From: Podarcis raffonei | Taxonomy: Eukaryota > Chordata > Lepidosauria > Squamata > Lacertidae | Direction: 5' to 3' | Assembly (NCBI RefSeq): GCF_027172205.1 | Contig: NC_070614.1 | Location: 33,036,001-33,100,000, forward strand | DNA length: 64,000 nt | Shown here: positions 25,219 to 36,652 of the stretch, piece after piece | Layout: each line of letters starts with the position of its first letter | How positions within the stretch are numbered: position 1 is the stretch's first letter | Program-made: the position numbers and the translations under genes | Notes under the pieces: generated by a model | The model's input: only the letters and a program-made list of their open reading frames with translations | Database searches by the model: none | What the model was told of the DNA's origin: nothing

Positions 25219-25924
25219 ATCCATCCATATGCTATGTTATTAGTGCACATTTGCACATATAATTATGGACAAGGGGGACCAGATAGTGTTTGCAAATGTG
25301 TGACTCATACACATAACCTTCTTATGGTATAATATTTGGTTGTGGGACCCTTTCCAGTATGTTTTAAGTTTCAGCACCATCCCTGATGTTGTCTGTGTGT
25401 AATACGGAAATAGAGTGGGCAAACTGCAGGGGTGAAAACTTGAGGAAAAATAAAATATTTTTCTAAATCATTTTCCCCCAAAACAAATCAATAAAAAATC
25501 AAACTAAATATATTTAAAAACCAAGCTCAAATATTCCTGAATGTCACTTTTCTCATGCCAGAAACTAAAAACAAATTAAGCACAGTGCTGCATATTGATG
25601 GGGTTTCCCCCCAGTTTTAATGGACTGAGCATTTCACAGAACAAGAGAGAGTGAGAGAAAAGAAATAATGACTTACATGGGTTCATTAATTGCAACCTGT
25701 GTAGGCTGTTCCATGAAAGAGAGATTATTATAGAGGAAGAAGGCTTGAGAAACAATCTCCCCAATGAGAAGGTCTCCTGGCTGGTAAAATTCATGAACAA
25801 TAGGGAGAGGATCATCATATATGCTGCAATTAATTGAATTTGTCTTGCATACAGTATGACACAGCAGTACAAGCAGCAGCACAACCACCAGCATGATCCT
25901 GTTGAGAAAACCTTTCCTACACAT
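14867..25924 (-). CDS. V2R-2: vomeronasal type-2 receptor, complete six-exon gene
   Basis: Exons in gene order are 25677-25924, 24125-24416, 19217-20077, 18814-19041, 17507-17633 and 14867-15768, giving 885 residues. Domain order is signal peptide ([18 protein letters not shown]), Venus-flytrap domain, cysteine-rich linker ([16 protein letters not shown]) and seven-helix domain. Exon 3 ends CTG|GTAATT instead of the CAG|GT seen in V2R-1, -4 and -5, so Leu replaces Gln there; the donor GT is intact. The start is uncertain. The paralogs' ATG position reads GTG here, so I chose the next ATG (MCRKGF). The frame stays open upstream to an ATG at 26101, which would add 59 residues that do not look like a signal peptide. 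Intron 2 is stretched to 4 kb by a Sauria SINE, an LTR-type fossil and an L1. Intron 5 holds an L2-like LINE and an LTR-like sequence. Exon 6 differs from that of V2R-1 at one residue (Ser for Thr in YKESLG). Confidence 0.9.
16510..16548. repeat. (AAAC)n microsatellite
   Basis: About ten AAAC units in V2R-2 intron 5. A similar array lies at 49602-49635 in V2R-5 intron 5. Confidence 0.93.
16800..17400 (+). mobile_element. Old L2/CR1-clade LINE relic in V2R-2 intron 5
   Basis: Degenerate sequence resembling the final part of L2-type LINEs (GGGGCTGCCTTACACACATTC, CATTTCCAGGGCCAAATTCA). Open frames inside it are chance. Confidence 0.45.
17815..18402 (-). mobile_element. Solo-LTR-like fossil in V2R-2 intron 4
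   Basis: On the minus strand it begins TGTAGGAGGTGTCAACC, has a TATATAAG promoter-like word and an AATAAA word in LTR order, and shows no internal retroviral genes. Probably an ERV-type solo LTR of moderate age; the ends are approximate. Confidence 0.5.
21094..21479 (-). mobile_element. Sauria-type SINE in V2R-2 intron 2
   Basis: A tRNA-derived SINE with Pol III box words (GGTTTAGACCACAGC, GGATTCGAACCGCC on the plus strand) and the 3' end AAAGGTAAAGGTAAAGGATC shared with squamate Bov-B tails. A target-site duplication AGATTTCTATA occurs at 21083-21093 and 21480-21490. Confidence 0.87.
21616..24060 (+). mobile_element. LTR retroelement fossil (LTR plus leader), split by L1
   Basis: An LTR-like stretch (about 21616-21915, with an AATAAA word near its end) followed by leader-like DNA that resumes at 23865 after the L1 insertion. 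It is a partial, old copy with no internal genes recognised; family uncertain (Ty3/gypsy-like or ERV). It lies in V2R-2 intron 2. Confidence 0.4.
21948..23847 (+). mobile_element. L1 LINE, 5'-truncated ORF2 3' half
   Basis: A 1.9-kb L1 in V2R-2 intron 2, on the strand opposite the receptor. The open frame runs from the insertion point to 23557. It contains the end of the reverse transcriptase ([60 protein letters not shown]) and the L1 C-terminal Cys/His motif ([20 protein letters not shown]). It is followed by a 3' UTR and an A-rich tail. A perfect 17-bp target-site duplication, GGAAGAGATAAGCTGTG, flanks it (21931-21947 and 23848-23864). The long open frame suggests a young insertion. Upstream residues of the same frame, from 21857, belong to the host LTR-type sequence. 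Confidence 0.9.
25175..25217. repeat. (AC)n microsatellite
   Basis: An AC dinucleotide run of about 42 bp in V2R-2 intron 1; another lies at 56069-56104 in V2R-5 intron 1. Confidence 0.94.
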
Positions 25925-26549
25925 GTAGAAGTCCCTCACGTTTCCAACTACAACATCATATGTAGCTGTTACCAGTTTTACTCCAGCCTTCCTTGAATGG
26001 TGGACAGTTCTGTTGCTACACTGATTCACAACTTGGCCTTGTAGGAAATCTGCATGCCAGTATCCTGGTCTTGTAGTTAATAATGGGTCCTTGTCCACCA
26101 TAGTATCGCCTCACTTTAAGGAGGAGTGAGAGCAGTAAGATTTTTCTGTTGAAAATCCTTGTACAAAGTATATATATTTGAGTTTGAAGAGGGAAGATAA
26201 CGGTCAATTATCAAGAGAACTGGAAAACATTTTGTCCAATGGAATATAAGCTATATTGCAGTATATTACAGTAAAGCAATATGTGCGGTAATTAATGCTT
26301 CCTTAATAAGGTTTATTTTTCACATTCAAAAACTTTACAGTGGAAGATTAGATGAACAAGGACAAAGGATGGTAATCGGCAGTACTCATGGTATATTATT
26401 TGGGCTAAAAACATGGGAAAATCAGCTGGTGGAATCATAGCCTAGCATATTATGGCAAAATGATTATGCAAAAGGATACAGAGCCCTGACTATGCTTATG
26501 CCCAGCTCTGAACACTATGAGAATTTCATAACTCCCCTGCGCCCCAATT

Positions 26550-26700
26550 GATGGTGATTGTTTTTCCTGTTAATGGGCTCTTAATCTCCTTTGTGTAAGA
26601 GGCTGGAAACCAGTAATTTTGATAATGATAGGGATGATGATCACTTCCTGAGAGTGCCATTGCCCTTAAAAGTTGCATCATGTATTAGGAAGCTGCTAGG
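26550..26700 (-). promoter_or_regulatory. Conserved upstream block of V2R-2
   Basis: The best preserved copy of the shared upstream block, about 625 bp from the chosen ATG. It contains GGAAACCAGTAATTTTGATA, ATGATAGGGATGATGATCA and GTTGCATCATG, with close counterparts upstream of V2R-4 and V2R-5. A regulatory role is inferred. Confidence 0.5.
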
Positions 26701-26896
26701 AATATTTTACACCTTTGAAACATACACCTTCTCTGAGCGATAATCACAATTCTAGCAGCACAAACCCTTCTGAGTCCCAAAGCAGACTATGCAGGAGTGG
26801 GTCAGGGGCCCATGGCCCATGAGGAAACTTGTATGTGTGAAATAAGGCATATTATTATGTTTTATATATGCTGTAAGCCACCCAGAGTGGCAAGGT

Positions 26897-26929
<33 letters not shown>

Positions 26930-27036
26930 GGCATGTGTGCAGTCTCTTTTAATTGATCTTAGAAAAGACAACACCATTTCAATAATAACCAGCAGCATTT
27001 TGGGGGCCAAAGCCGCAAAGGAGATAGTATGGAAGC

Positions 27037-28135
27037 ACATTTAGATGGACTTACACATATCCATGTCAACATTCATTAACATTGCCATTGATTTGGCTGG
27101 AAGCAGAATTTGGTGCTGATCCCTTTTACAGGCCTTAGCTAGTTATGTGAGAAAATGTACAAAGAAGAAAAGGTACATTACATTCACAAAGGAAACAAAT
27201 GAAATACATTTTCAACACGTCCTAAGCCAATTGGTATGTCTTATGAATAGTAGCCTCATTTTATTTGAACTCTTGAAGATCCTGATTCCCTCTATTGCCT
27301 CCTTTTCTTTCTTGATACCCCATGATGCATTGCACATAGTGCCAACAGACATCTCCTATTTCCTTTGTAAAGGAACCAAGATGCTGTCAGCATAATGCTG
27401 ATTCTTCCAGGGGTCATCAGGATTGTAATTCAACTTTTACCATCCTTGGAAAAACAGACCGAGTTGAATGAAAACTCCCATGAAAACTCCTTATTGAATA
27501 AGACGCAATCACTATACTGGCAGAGTCTTCACTTTATATATAATATTGGAGGGAGATGGGGAGCCCTTCCCATTCTGATAGCTACATGAATGCCTATTTA
27601 GATGGGCATACACATTCCCCTAGGGACGCGGGTGGCAATGTGGGTTAAACCACAGAGCCTAGGACTTGCTGATCAGAAGGTCAGTGGTTCGAATCTGACA
27701 GGGTGAGCTCCCATTGCTCGGTCCCTACTCCTGCCAACCTAGAAGTTTGAAAGCACGTCAAAGTGCAAGTAGATAAATAGGCGGGAAGTTAAACGGCGTT
27801 TCCGTACGCTGTTCTGGTTTGCCAGAAGTGGCTTAGTCCTGCTGGCCACATGACCCAGAAGCTGTAAGTCCAGTTCCCTCGGCCAATAAAGCGAGATGAG
27901 CGCCGCAACCCCAGAGTCGGTCACGACTGGACCTAATGGTCAGGGGTCCCTTTACCTTTACCTTACACATTCCCCTAATAGTGCTTTTCTATGCTGCCAT
28001 TGGATTAGTTGGAAGGATCATTTTATGCAGACACATATTGAGGACCTTAACTAGGCAGGTGTGAGAAAAGGACAGAAGGGGGGGAAAGATATTCCATACA
28101 ATAAGGAAACAAATTTCTAGCCAACTCCAAATCAA
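27037..28135. repeat. Diverged tandem duplication in V2R-3 3' flank
   Basis: Sequence at 27037-27235 (TTAGATGGACTTACACAT, GGCCTTAGCTAGTTATGTGA, AAAGGAAACAAATGAA) has a second, diverged copy at 27597-28135 (TTAGATGGGCATACACAT, GGACCTTAACTAGGCAGGTG, AAGGAAACAAATTTCT). The Sauria SINE is inserted inside the second copy. Confidence 0.6.
27623..27964 (+). mobile_element. Sauria-type SINE downstream of V2R-3
   Basis: A near-complete 342-bp SINE, from GGGACGCGGGTGGCAATGTG through GTGGTTCGAATCTGAC to the tail GGTCCCTTTACCTTTACC. It has a perfect 13-bp target-site duplication ACACATTCCCCTA (27610-27622 and 27965-27977). Confidence 0.93.
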
Positions 28136-28547
28136 TTTAAATGCTTTATTTTCCCAGTAGAAGTCTTCAAATATCTGTAAATAGAACAAAATGTTTTCTG
28201 CATTATGTCTATTCAGCCAGGAATGACAGAGATGACTTGTACTGTCTAGCCCCCATGAACCCTGGAGGAAAACAGCATGGCGTCACCATATTGGCAGCAT
28301 GTTATTTACTTTACATATAGTCATGGAGGAAGGAGGAGAGATCTCATGGACATTTTCCATTCTCATTGGAGCTGCAGCTGTTGCATGCTATCGTATCCTG
28401 ACCCTTAAGGTCATTTTCCCTCTTGGGGACTAAGCAAGATAACAAGCATCAGAGGTCAGTATGTGCATGAGCATAATTCAGGGGACATAGTAACTGTATA
28501 AAACAATAAAATGCATCTTCATTAAAAGATGAAGTTAGATTTTTTTT

Positions 28548-31500
28548 TCATACTTTTCTTTGCATTATACGTTCTCTACTATTTAGCTCAGGCCTCAAGA
28601 CAATTATGTAGCATTTAGGGAAAAAGATGCAAGCCAGTAATCCAGCACTAGAGGACAGGATGGAGAAGATCTCCACAGCCACCATGTATTTTCCTTTGGT
28701 GCTTAGGTAGGTTGGTACAAATGATAACCACACACTACAAAACACCAACATGCTGAAAGTTATAAATTTGGCCTCATTGAAACTGTCAGGCAATTTCCTG
28801 GCTAGGAAAGCCACAATGAAGGTGACAATGGCCAGGAAGCCAAGATAACTAAGGACACAGTAAAACATGGTAGCCGAACCCTCATTACATTCCAATATGA
28901 TTTCCCACTTCAATGAGTGCATGTCCACATCTGGGAATGGAGGGTAAATACTTAACCAAATAGTACATATATTAGTTTGAATAAAGGTGCAGGAAAGAAC
29001 AATCGAATTTGTCAGTCCTTTCCCCACCCATTTTCTTGTTTTAGATCCTGGTTTGGTTGCCATGAATGCCAGAACCACAGTGATAGTCTTTGCCAAAATG
29101 GTAGAAAGGGCCACAGTGAACACCATGCCAAAAATGATTTGTCGGAGAAAACAGGCCACCTTTCCAGGCTTGCCAATGAAGAGCAAAGAGCAAAGGAAAC
29201 AGAGGAGTAGGGAGATGAGGAGGGTGTAAGTGAGAGTCCAGTTGTTGGCTCTGACTATGGGAGTGTCCTTGTGTTTCATAAAAGTTTGAAGTATTGTTAT
29301 TGTGATGAAAGAGAAAGAAATGTTTAAGATAGCCAAGACAATCCCCAATTCATCTTTGTAAGACAGGTAGCTTAGAACTTTGGGAATGCATTGAGTTTGG
29401 TCCTTGTTGTGATACTGATCTTCTGGGCAATTGACACAGGCGTCCATATCTGGGGGAAAAAGGAAGAGCTTTAAGTGTTTGTTGTTGTTGTTGTTGTTGT
29501 TATTATTAATTTTATTTTTAAAAAGCTCGGATAAATGTAATTGCATGCATTACAAGCTCCTGGAGAGTTTCTCATTGTGTTTGAGATATGATTGGCTGGG
29601 ACATAGGATGGGCATCTCAGTAGCCATATTTAAGCAGCAGAGGGAGGCCTGCTTTGCCCCATCTTCTCTTTTTATTTTTAAGAAGCATTTGGTCTGTCAT
29701 GATGCTGACAGTTTTTATATTTCCTGTATCTTTAATGAATTGTCTCTTTTTGCTTAGTTGCTTGCTGCTTTTTAAAATCAGTGAACCCTAGATTATTCAA
29801 GAGATAAACATATGGGAGCCACCCTATATACACATGCAAAGGTTGCACATTCTTCAAATGAGTGCATGATAAGTATGTTGCATTATCAACATTCCTTGAT
29901 ATCACTGTATGTTATGTCTCCTACCCTTCTGGCCTGAGACCATCCCTTCTGGACATAAAGCACAATCATAGCAGCAAAATTTCTGCCCCTCCTTCTTTTT
30001 CCTGCTGTATCCAGGATAGCAGTAGTCATTGCACACTGAAAGCGGCAGCACCTGTACAGAAGTATGAAGTATGAAGGATGATTAGTGTTTCTTGAAACCT
30101 CCATATAGTAGGCTGTTGACATTGACTGAGAGCAGAAGAGATGCCAATGAATTTTCCCTAAACTTCAAGCACTTGTTTATACCTGCCTCAACCAGAATTC
30201 TCTTTCAGCTTGAAATGAAAGACAGATAAGAAATTAAGTTTCTCTGGCTGACATAAGTTTTGCAGGGGCAAAAAATAAGATCTCTCTTAGCCATCCTAGG
30301 CATTTTCCAGCCTGGGACAATCTCATCCAGTTGAGTTGTATCAAGTCATGCTAGAGCTCTGTAAAGCTGACCTTCTTGGGCTGCCAGAGATTTCATGATC
30401 TGAACGCATTTTAATAGCATTAAAAGGGGAACACAACCAGGTGTTTTATTTTATTTTATCAACAACCTTATTTAACATAATTTGATCACAAAACAAGTGA
30501 CATTGTTGGGGAGGAAGGCTTCTTTAAAGAGAAGAAAAGAAAGGAATGAACACATGTGGTCAAAAGCATATCATGAGCGCACTCAAGAAGTAGAATAATG
30601 CAGGTGAAATAAACAAGTTTGATCTATTCACATTTTTCATCTTTACCAAGAAAGGGGAAAAAAGGTGTAATTTATTCATTTTAAAAATGCTACCCTGCAC
30701 AATTCATCACATGAAAAGCAGGCTTTTATGGCTAACCTGGTTAAAGCTTTGATGCCAAACAATTTGGTCGTCATTAATTGTTAACATTTTGTCTGGAGGA
30801 GCCTGAGGTTCTAGTCTTCCAACTTTCACTCTGGTTATTGAGCCATTGGGGAACACCACCCAGTTTGTAACATCAAAACCTACAACGAGCTCTCCATTTT
30901 CATCAAAACACACAGAATCTCCAGCACTGTTATTGAATATGATGCTCCTTAGAAAGTGATGGACCTAGGTTAAAAAAGAATATGAACAAAGAGACGGCTA
31001 AGTCTTGAATGTATTTCAATGGACATCCCATTGAAATATATTTTGAGAGGTTAGCGGCAGGTGGTGACTTTACAATTCCAATTGATATTCATCTACATTT
31101 GCCTCCAAGTGAGCGGCTAAAGAAACATTTTGTATCGAATTGTATTGAAAAACAAAGAAGAAAAGAAGAAAACCACCAATGGATTCTTTAAAGGCTGACT
31201 TAAGATTTATCTTTACCTCTGAATAATAAACTAGCCCATTTTTTTTTGCTTATTTTTTTTTTAAGTGTTGAGATGAAATTACCAGCCATGGTTGTACATC
31301 TTGCACTGCCAGTCTGTCTCCTTTTATCATTCTTATGTTTTTGGAGCTATATTTGTATATTGCATGTAAAGCATGTGCCACAGCATAGACAGCATTGTAG
31401 ACATTGTAGCTGTGGCCAGTCATCTTCATTTCAAACAAAACCCCTGAAATGCTGTCCAGCTTTTCCTCCCCAGTGCAGGTTTTGTTCTTCTTTTCATCCA

Positions 31501-34129
31501 GCCCCTTAGACATTTTTAATGAACAGCTGAATGTCTGTTCCCAGAAGTCCTGGATGAAACCATCTCCTTTGGCCCAGGCAGGTCTTATCATCTGAATGAA
31601 CCTTTGGAATCCTAATGGTTGATTTGAATGAACCGTCAATGATATGGAACCATGGAAGGTTTGAATATCCCATATCTTCTGAACAGAGAGTGATGCAAAA
31701 TCCCAGTGGGATGTAATAACCCACACTTTCCCCAGAGGTGGCCATGCCAAGAAGGGTGCTAGAAACAACAACGTTCTCACAACCTGAAAGGATGGAGGTT
31801 CTCCATATACAAAAAACACATTGGCTTTTCTTTGAATGACCATTGCATAGCTTTGCCACTGCTGTATAAGCAACTCTATCAACTCATCCACATAATTCCA
31901 TTTTGGTAGTCTTACTATGAAGTCATAACAAATGCCATTTTGGGAAAGCATTGGTACAACTGTCTGCAAAAACCTATCCCCTCTGTCATCATCCACAGCC
32001 AAGAGCCCAATCCATGTCCATTTGAAATGCTGAAGTAACTTCACGACTCCCATTTGCTGGTGGACTTCATTTGGGACCATCTGGTACAAAAATGGGAATT
32101 GCATTTTGGATCCTTGTGGTGGTAAAAATGATCCATAAGTGAGCTGAAATAATAATTAAAAAATCAAATGAATCATAAGGAGATGGATTATGTTGGCATT
32201 CTAGAGATTCAAAGGCTTTTGTAGGCCATTTAACCCAGTGTTCCCAGATAATTCAGGGAATCCAGTTTTAGAGCATTCTGATCTGTTGATGAGTACTCTT
32301 TGACTAACCTTTTTAAAAACAAGTTATTTACCACTTAATATTGTTTAGCTCATATTTAACCACTCTGTTAACCAAAATATCATGGGAACTTTTTAACTTG
32401 CTAGGCAGAAATCAATATGGTATGCAAAAGTTCTGAAATCTGCATACACATAGCTTACCTGTGGTGTCTTTTGAATTGCTGAAACAATGGCCACATTAGC
32501 AGAGATTTCAGATATACTTCCTCCAATGAGAGCTATTAGATTCTTGTTGTTGTGACCTTTGAAATTGGGGACAAATCTATGTTGTGCAGAAAACAGATTG
32601 AGGGTGGCCTTATAGGTCATCCTTGCAGTGTAGTAGCTATTGAGGATGTGGAATCCCAGAGAGATATTTGGCAAGATTTTGGGATTCTCATTGATCTCTT
32701 TGACAGCAAATGCTAATGCCAGGATCTGCTGGTAGTTCTTTGGCACTGAGCTATAAAAAGCGTTGCAGCTGTTTAGTAATACAACAGCAACAGAAATAAC
32801 AATCGCAAAATGCTTTTGAACTCTTCATAATTCATCTAAGTCATAATTCATCTAAATGCTTTTAAGATAGCTTAATAAGTGAAGTGGAAAAAGGTAAGAC
32901 ATCAAAAATAGGTATTTCCCCCATGAATTGTAAAGCAAAATGTCAGAATGTGTTAGGATTATTCTGGTGCTTAATCAGCTGTTTCCTTTAGTTACTAGTG
33001 TCACTCCCTCTGCCTACAATCGGTCTGTGGGACCTATGTCTGTCATATCTTGCTCCCATCATCCCTGACATGTAACTAGGATGCTTGTAGCTGATGGGCG
33101 TTCAACAACATCCAAAAAGCCACAGGTTCCCCACTCTCCAGTGTCCTCTCCAGTGATGTTCATATTTTTTTCAATCACTACATTCCTACCATTCAGAATC
33201 CCTTTAACCACAGATCCAACAAAGGAAGAAATATACAGTAAGGTAAAATCAGTTACACCCAGAATCATTCATGTTCTTGCCTATTTCTGTGATTCCCACA
33301 TGACTAAAGGAATCATGTTTGACTCAGGGTACCTCTGAAGTGCACTTCAAATTTCAGCACTTGTCCCTTTGTGAGATGGGAACAAGCTGAGAAACTGAAA
33401 TGGTGAAAATTACAGGAGAAATTAAACATGGCAATACTTATAAAATATAATATAAAAAGGAAGAAGATTGGGAATGCATGTGAGAGCTTGCAGATGAAGG
33501 GAAATAATGAAAGGAAACAAATTGTGGAAAGAACAGAAATGGTTGTCAAACTAACTAAACAAGGACATAATCTTCCATATCCTATAGAAATTCAAAAGGT
33601 CCAGTCATTTCAAGCGTGCTGGTGGTGGAAAACATACTAGTCATTTGTGCTTATCAGTATAATTTAGAAGGCAACATGTTTAGCTATACCTGTCCGACTG
33701 TCTTAGCTATCTTCATAGTTATATGGTTAATGTCCAGATGTATCTGCGACTGAATTTTTAGCACACTAAAAAGGAAGGCTGATTCTTAAGTCTGGTGTTT
33801 CATAACCATGTGTTCTCAGCGACTTATGTCTGAACATATTACAGAATGAGAAACAGAGAAACGACTTACATAGGTTCATTGATCAAGATTTGTGCAGGCT
33901 GTTCAGTGAAAAGGAGGTCATCATAGAGAAAGATAACTTGAGAAACAATCCCACCAATGATAAGGTCTCCTGGCTGGTAAAATTCATGAGGAATAGGGAG
34001 AGGATCATCATATATGCTGCAGTTAATAGAATGTGTCTTGCATACAGAATGACATAACAGTACAAGCAGCAACACAACCACTAGCATGATTCTGATGACA
34101 AAATGTCCTTGCCCAACATAGATTCCCAT
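28548..34129 (-). CDS. V2R-3: vomeronasal type-2 receptor, complete six-exon gene
   Basis: The most compact complete gene of the cluster. Exons are 33870-34129, 32459-32750, 31283-32143, 30737-30964, 29925-30051 and 28548-29449, giving 889 residues. The signal peptide core is [18 protein letters not shown]. Exon 3 has the family segments [23 protein letters not shown] and [20 protein letters not shown]. Exon 5 reads [16 protein letters not shown], and exon 6 carries the seven helices with [17 protein letters not shown]. The C-terminus ends RERIMQRKV, matching V2R-6 (REHIMQRKI) and unlike the QLIR-type tails of the other four. The exon 3 donor is CTG|GTAATT as in V2R-2. Start: the ATG at 34129 aligns with V2R-1 and V2R-4; another in-frame ATG lies 12 codons upstream at 34165. 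An AAC/GTT microsatellite sits just inside intron 5, about 25 bp from the exon 6 acceptor. Confidence 0.92.
32200..32312 (-). mobile_element. CR1 LINE fragment in V2R-3 intron 2
   Basis: Contains CTGTTGATGAGTACTCTTTG, a recognisable CR1 segment; the rest is degenerate. Confidence 0.4.
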
Positions 34130-34820
34130 ACTTCCCACTATAGCAGTATATGTGGGTATTCCCAACTTTGCTACAGCCTTTCTTGAATGGCGGATGATAC
34201 TGTGGCTACCGTGGTTTTCAGCTTGGTGTGTAACAAAAACTGTGCACTTGTTCTTATTGTTAATAATAACACCTTGTCCATCAGTATCCCTAAACAGTGA
34301 ATTATCTTTATCTTCTTGCTTTAAAGGTGAGTGAGAACAGTAAGCTTCCCACTCCCAACAGTAAGCTTTTGAAATCCGTATGTATATAGCTCTTCAGCTA
34401 TAGGTAACAATGGTTTTGCTTTGTTTGCAAAGGAAACCCCCCCCCCAAATATTTTCAATCAATCTTTAAATTATGTAAATTAGATTTTTAAAAGCAGTTA
34501 TGATAAAATAGACAAGATACTGGCCAATAAGAAGAATGCTATGAAGCATTGTACATGGGTGTTCGTGAGTGAATTAAAACCAGCTTAATGAGGTCCTAAT
34601 TTTCGTGGTAAGACACTGGAAAGTGCAATGTCAAGTGGCAAGCGGAAAGGATCAAGTAAAATGGATATTCATAGTATGATCTGAGGAATGAAAAAATAGA
34701 TGGATTCAGGAGGTGGAAGCATATCCTAATATATAAACTGGGAATGTTCAAAGGAAAAAGTGACACAGCTCAGCCTACTCCAAGATTTAGTTTGGATGAA
34801 GGTTTTATAACCATGCCCCC

Positions 34821-34970
34821 CCTGCTGATTGTTGATCATGTTAATGGACTCCAGATGTCCATAGTGAAAGAGGATGGAAAACTGTAATTTTGGCATAGTT
34901 GGGATAATTATTACTTCCCTACTTGTCCTTTGCAGTTGGATGATGCATGACAAAATTGCCAGGAGTCCCC
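34821..34970 (-). promoter_or_regulatory. Conserved upstream block of V2R-3
   Basis: About 690 bp upstream of the V2R-3 ATG. It has GCTGATTGTTGATCATGTTA, ATGGACTCCAGATGTCCAT, GGATAATTATTACTTCCC and GATGATGCATGACAAAA, in the same order as the other blocks. A regulatory role is inferred. Confidence 0.48.
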
Positions 34971-34989
34971 CCGCCTTTAAATCATACAA

Positions 34990-35220
34990 CTATTATTTTT
35001 CTTTGGGAAATAAAATAGAAAGTGACACAAGGCTGAGTTAGCCCAGGCTGCTTCTGTCCAGAGCAAGAGTTAAATTCAACCACACCTCACCCATATTTGA
35101 TACAGAAGAGAATTAGAGATAGTCTCTCAGGATTCCACTAAGAACAGGCACTGCTGTATACTAATGAAGCTTGGCTGTCACAGAGCCCAGAGTGGCCTAG
35201 ACCCTCTAACTACAGTCAGT

Positions 35221-35251
<31 letters not shown>

Positions 35252-35850
35252 ATAACAACAACAATATCAAAACCAAGAAAGAGGTTCTTCTTTCCATGCT
35301 ACCCTCCTACAATGATTAACAATGCACTGTCGAGAGTAACAATACATACACATTACCACACTATTGAGAATAAGATGGAAGCCCAGATTTAAATTCAGTC
35401 ATAGCCTGGGGAAGTTGAAGCTTTATGGTAGGTGCATCTCTTTTCTGCAGATCACGTCCCATTGTATATTTCACAATACTTTGTTATTATAAATGAATTA
35501 ATTTGATTTGCAGATTATATAATTGCAACATATGCTAACATGTTTATTTTTGCTTTCGTTGTGTTGTAGTTATGCATTTTTCTTATTATAAGTCACCTTG
35601 AGCATGGTTCGAACTGTGGAAAGGTGGCATACAATTTTTTTTTGTATGTAGGTATGTAACAAAATTACTCAAAAGGGAGGTAGATGGGGAGCCAGATGCC
35701 ATCCATGGGGCCTCCTTGGCTTTCTAAGCACTGTCCACTTGACCTCCTGGTATCACTCACTTCACCTCCCAGGTGCCCCACCAGGTCTAGGTTCCACCAG
35801 CCTCCACTAATACAAATCAGTTTCACATACGTTTCACAAATGGGGTCAGC
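34990..35850. other. Intergenic DNA between V2R-3 and V2R-4
   Basis: No gene seen. It contains the (ATC)n array and an L2/CR1-like tail around 35450-35640 (AAGTCACCTTGAGCATGG, GGTGGCATACAA). The rest is unassigned. Confidence 0.45.
35220..35250. repeat. (ATC)n microsatellite
   Basis: About ten ATC units in the intergenic DNA between V2R-3 and V2R-4, followed by an AAC-rich stretch. Confidence 0.93.
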
Positions 35851-35859
35851 CTCAGAGAC

Positions 35860-36235
35860 ATTTTCATTTTGAAAGTAACTCATCCAACTAACTGACTTCA
35901 ATTAATAATTCAGTACATGTGTAGTAAATGACTTTACTGTGACTGTGACTTTATTGTTTGTAACTGATGTTTGTGAAACCAGGGATTTATGTATTTAGGA
36001 TAAACTTAAATTTTTATGGTTTTATGGCTGGATGCATGGTTGGTTTAAGAAGAGGAGGCCTGCGTAACAGAATGCAGGTCTGGCCTCTGTCACTGCCCTC
36101 ATGATTTGAGATACCTTTCATTCCCAATTTATTCCCATCATGAATTGAGCTATATAAGGATGAGGAAAAACATTACAAGAAGAATCAGCTGTGGGTCCTG
36201 TTTCAATCTCTCTGGAATTGCATATGTAGATAATT
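35860..36235. repeat. 3' flank block of V2R-4 homologous to V2R-5 flank
   Basis: Shares long stretches with 47728-48330, for example GTAAATGACTTTACTGTGAC, TTGTAACTGATGTTTGTGAA, GGTCTGGCCTCTGTCACTGC. It marks the common duplication origin of V2R-4 and V2R-5. No gene in it. Confidence 0.8.
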
Positions 36236-36652
36236 TGTGCACAGAATCAAGATGGGGTCACTATAGGTAATCTGAGCTCAATGATTTGAGCAGGGATGTC
36301 TGCATAGGCAAGTATTCCTGCTCTAAAATTTCTAAATTAAAATGTTCTACATGCAGAATGAAAAGCAGTGGCAAGGGACAGGGGACTGACACAGTGGACC
36401 TGTGCCATTTTGAGAGGAACTGATTGATTGATGAAAGCCTATCCTGGCTTGCATTTCTCACCTTCAGGATAGGGAAGCGGAAAATGACAGCAGAATCAAG
36501 AAGGGCAACCTATTAGTGTGGGCTGTGCCTGGTACAAGCCTACCAACAAGAACAGAGATTTTTGCCTCAGCAAGTACACATACTCAAATTCTCACAAGAT
36601 CTGTAGCATCAGCATTTCCATATATGCACAATGAAGAGGTGGGCACATTCTT

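Noticed and set aside
27640-27720. tRNA-like A and B box sequence.
   Set aside because: It is the tRNA-derived head of a Sauria SINE and lacks a full tRNA fold; not a tRNA gene.
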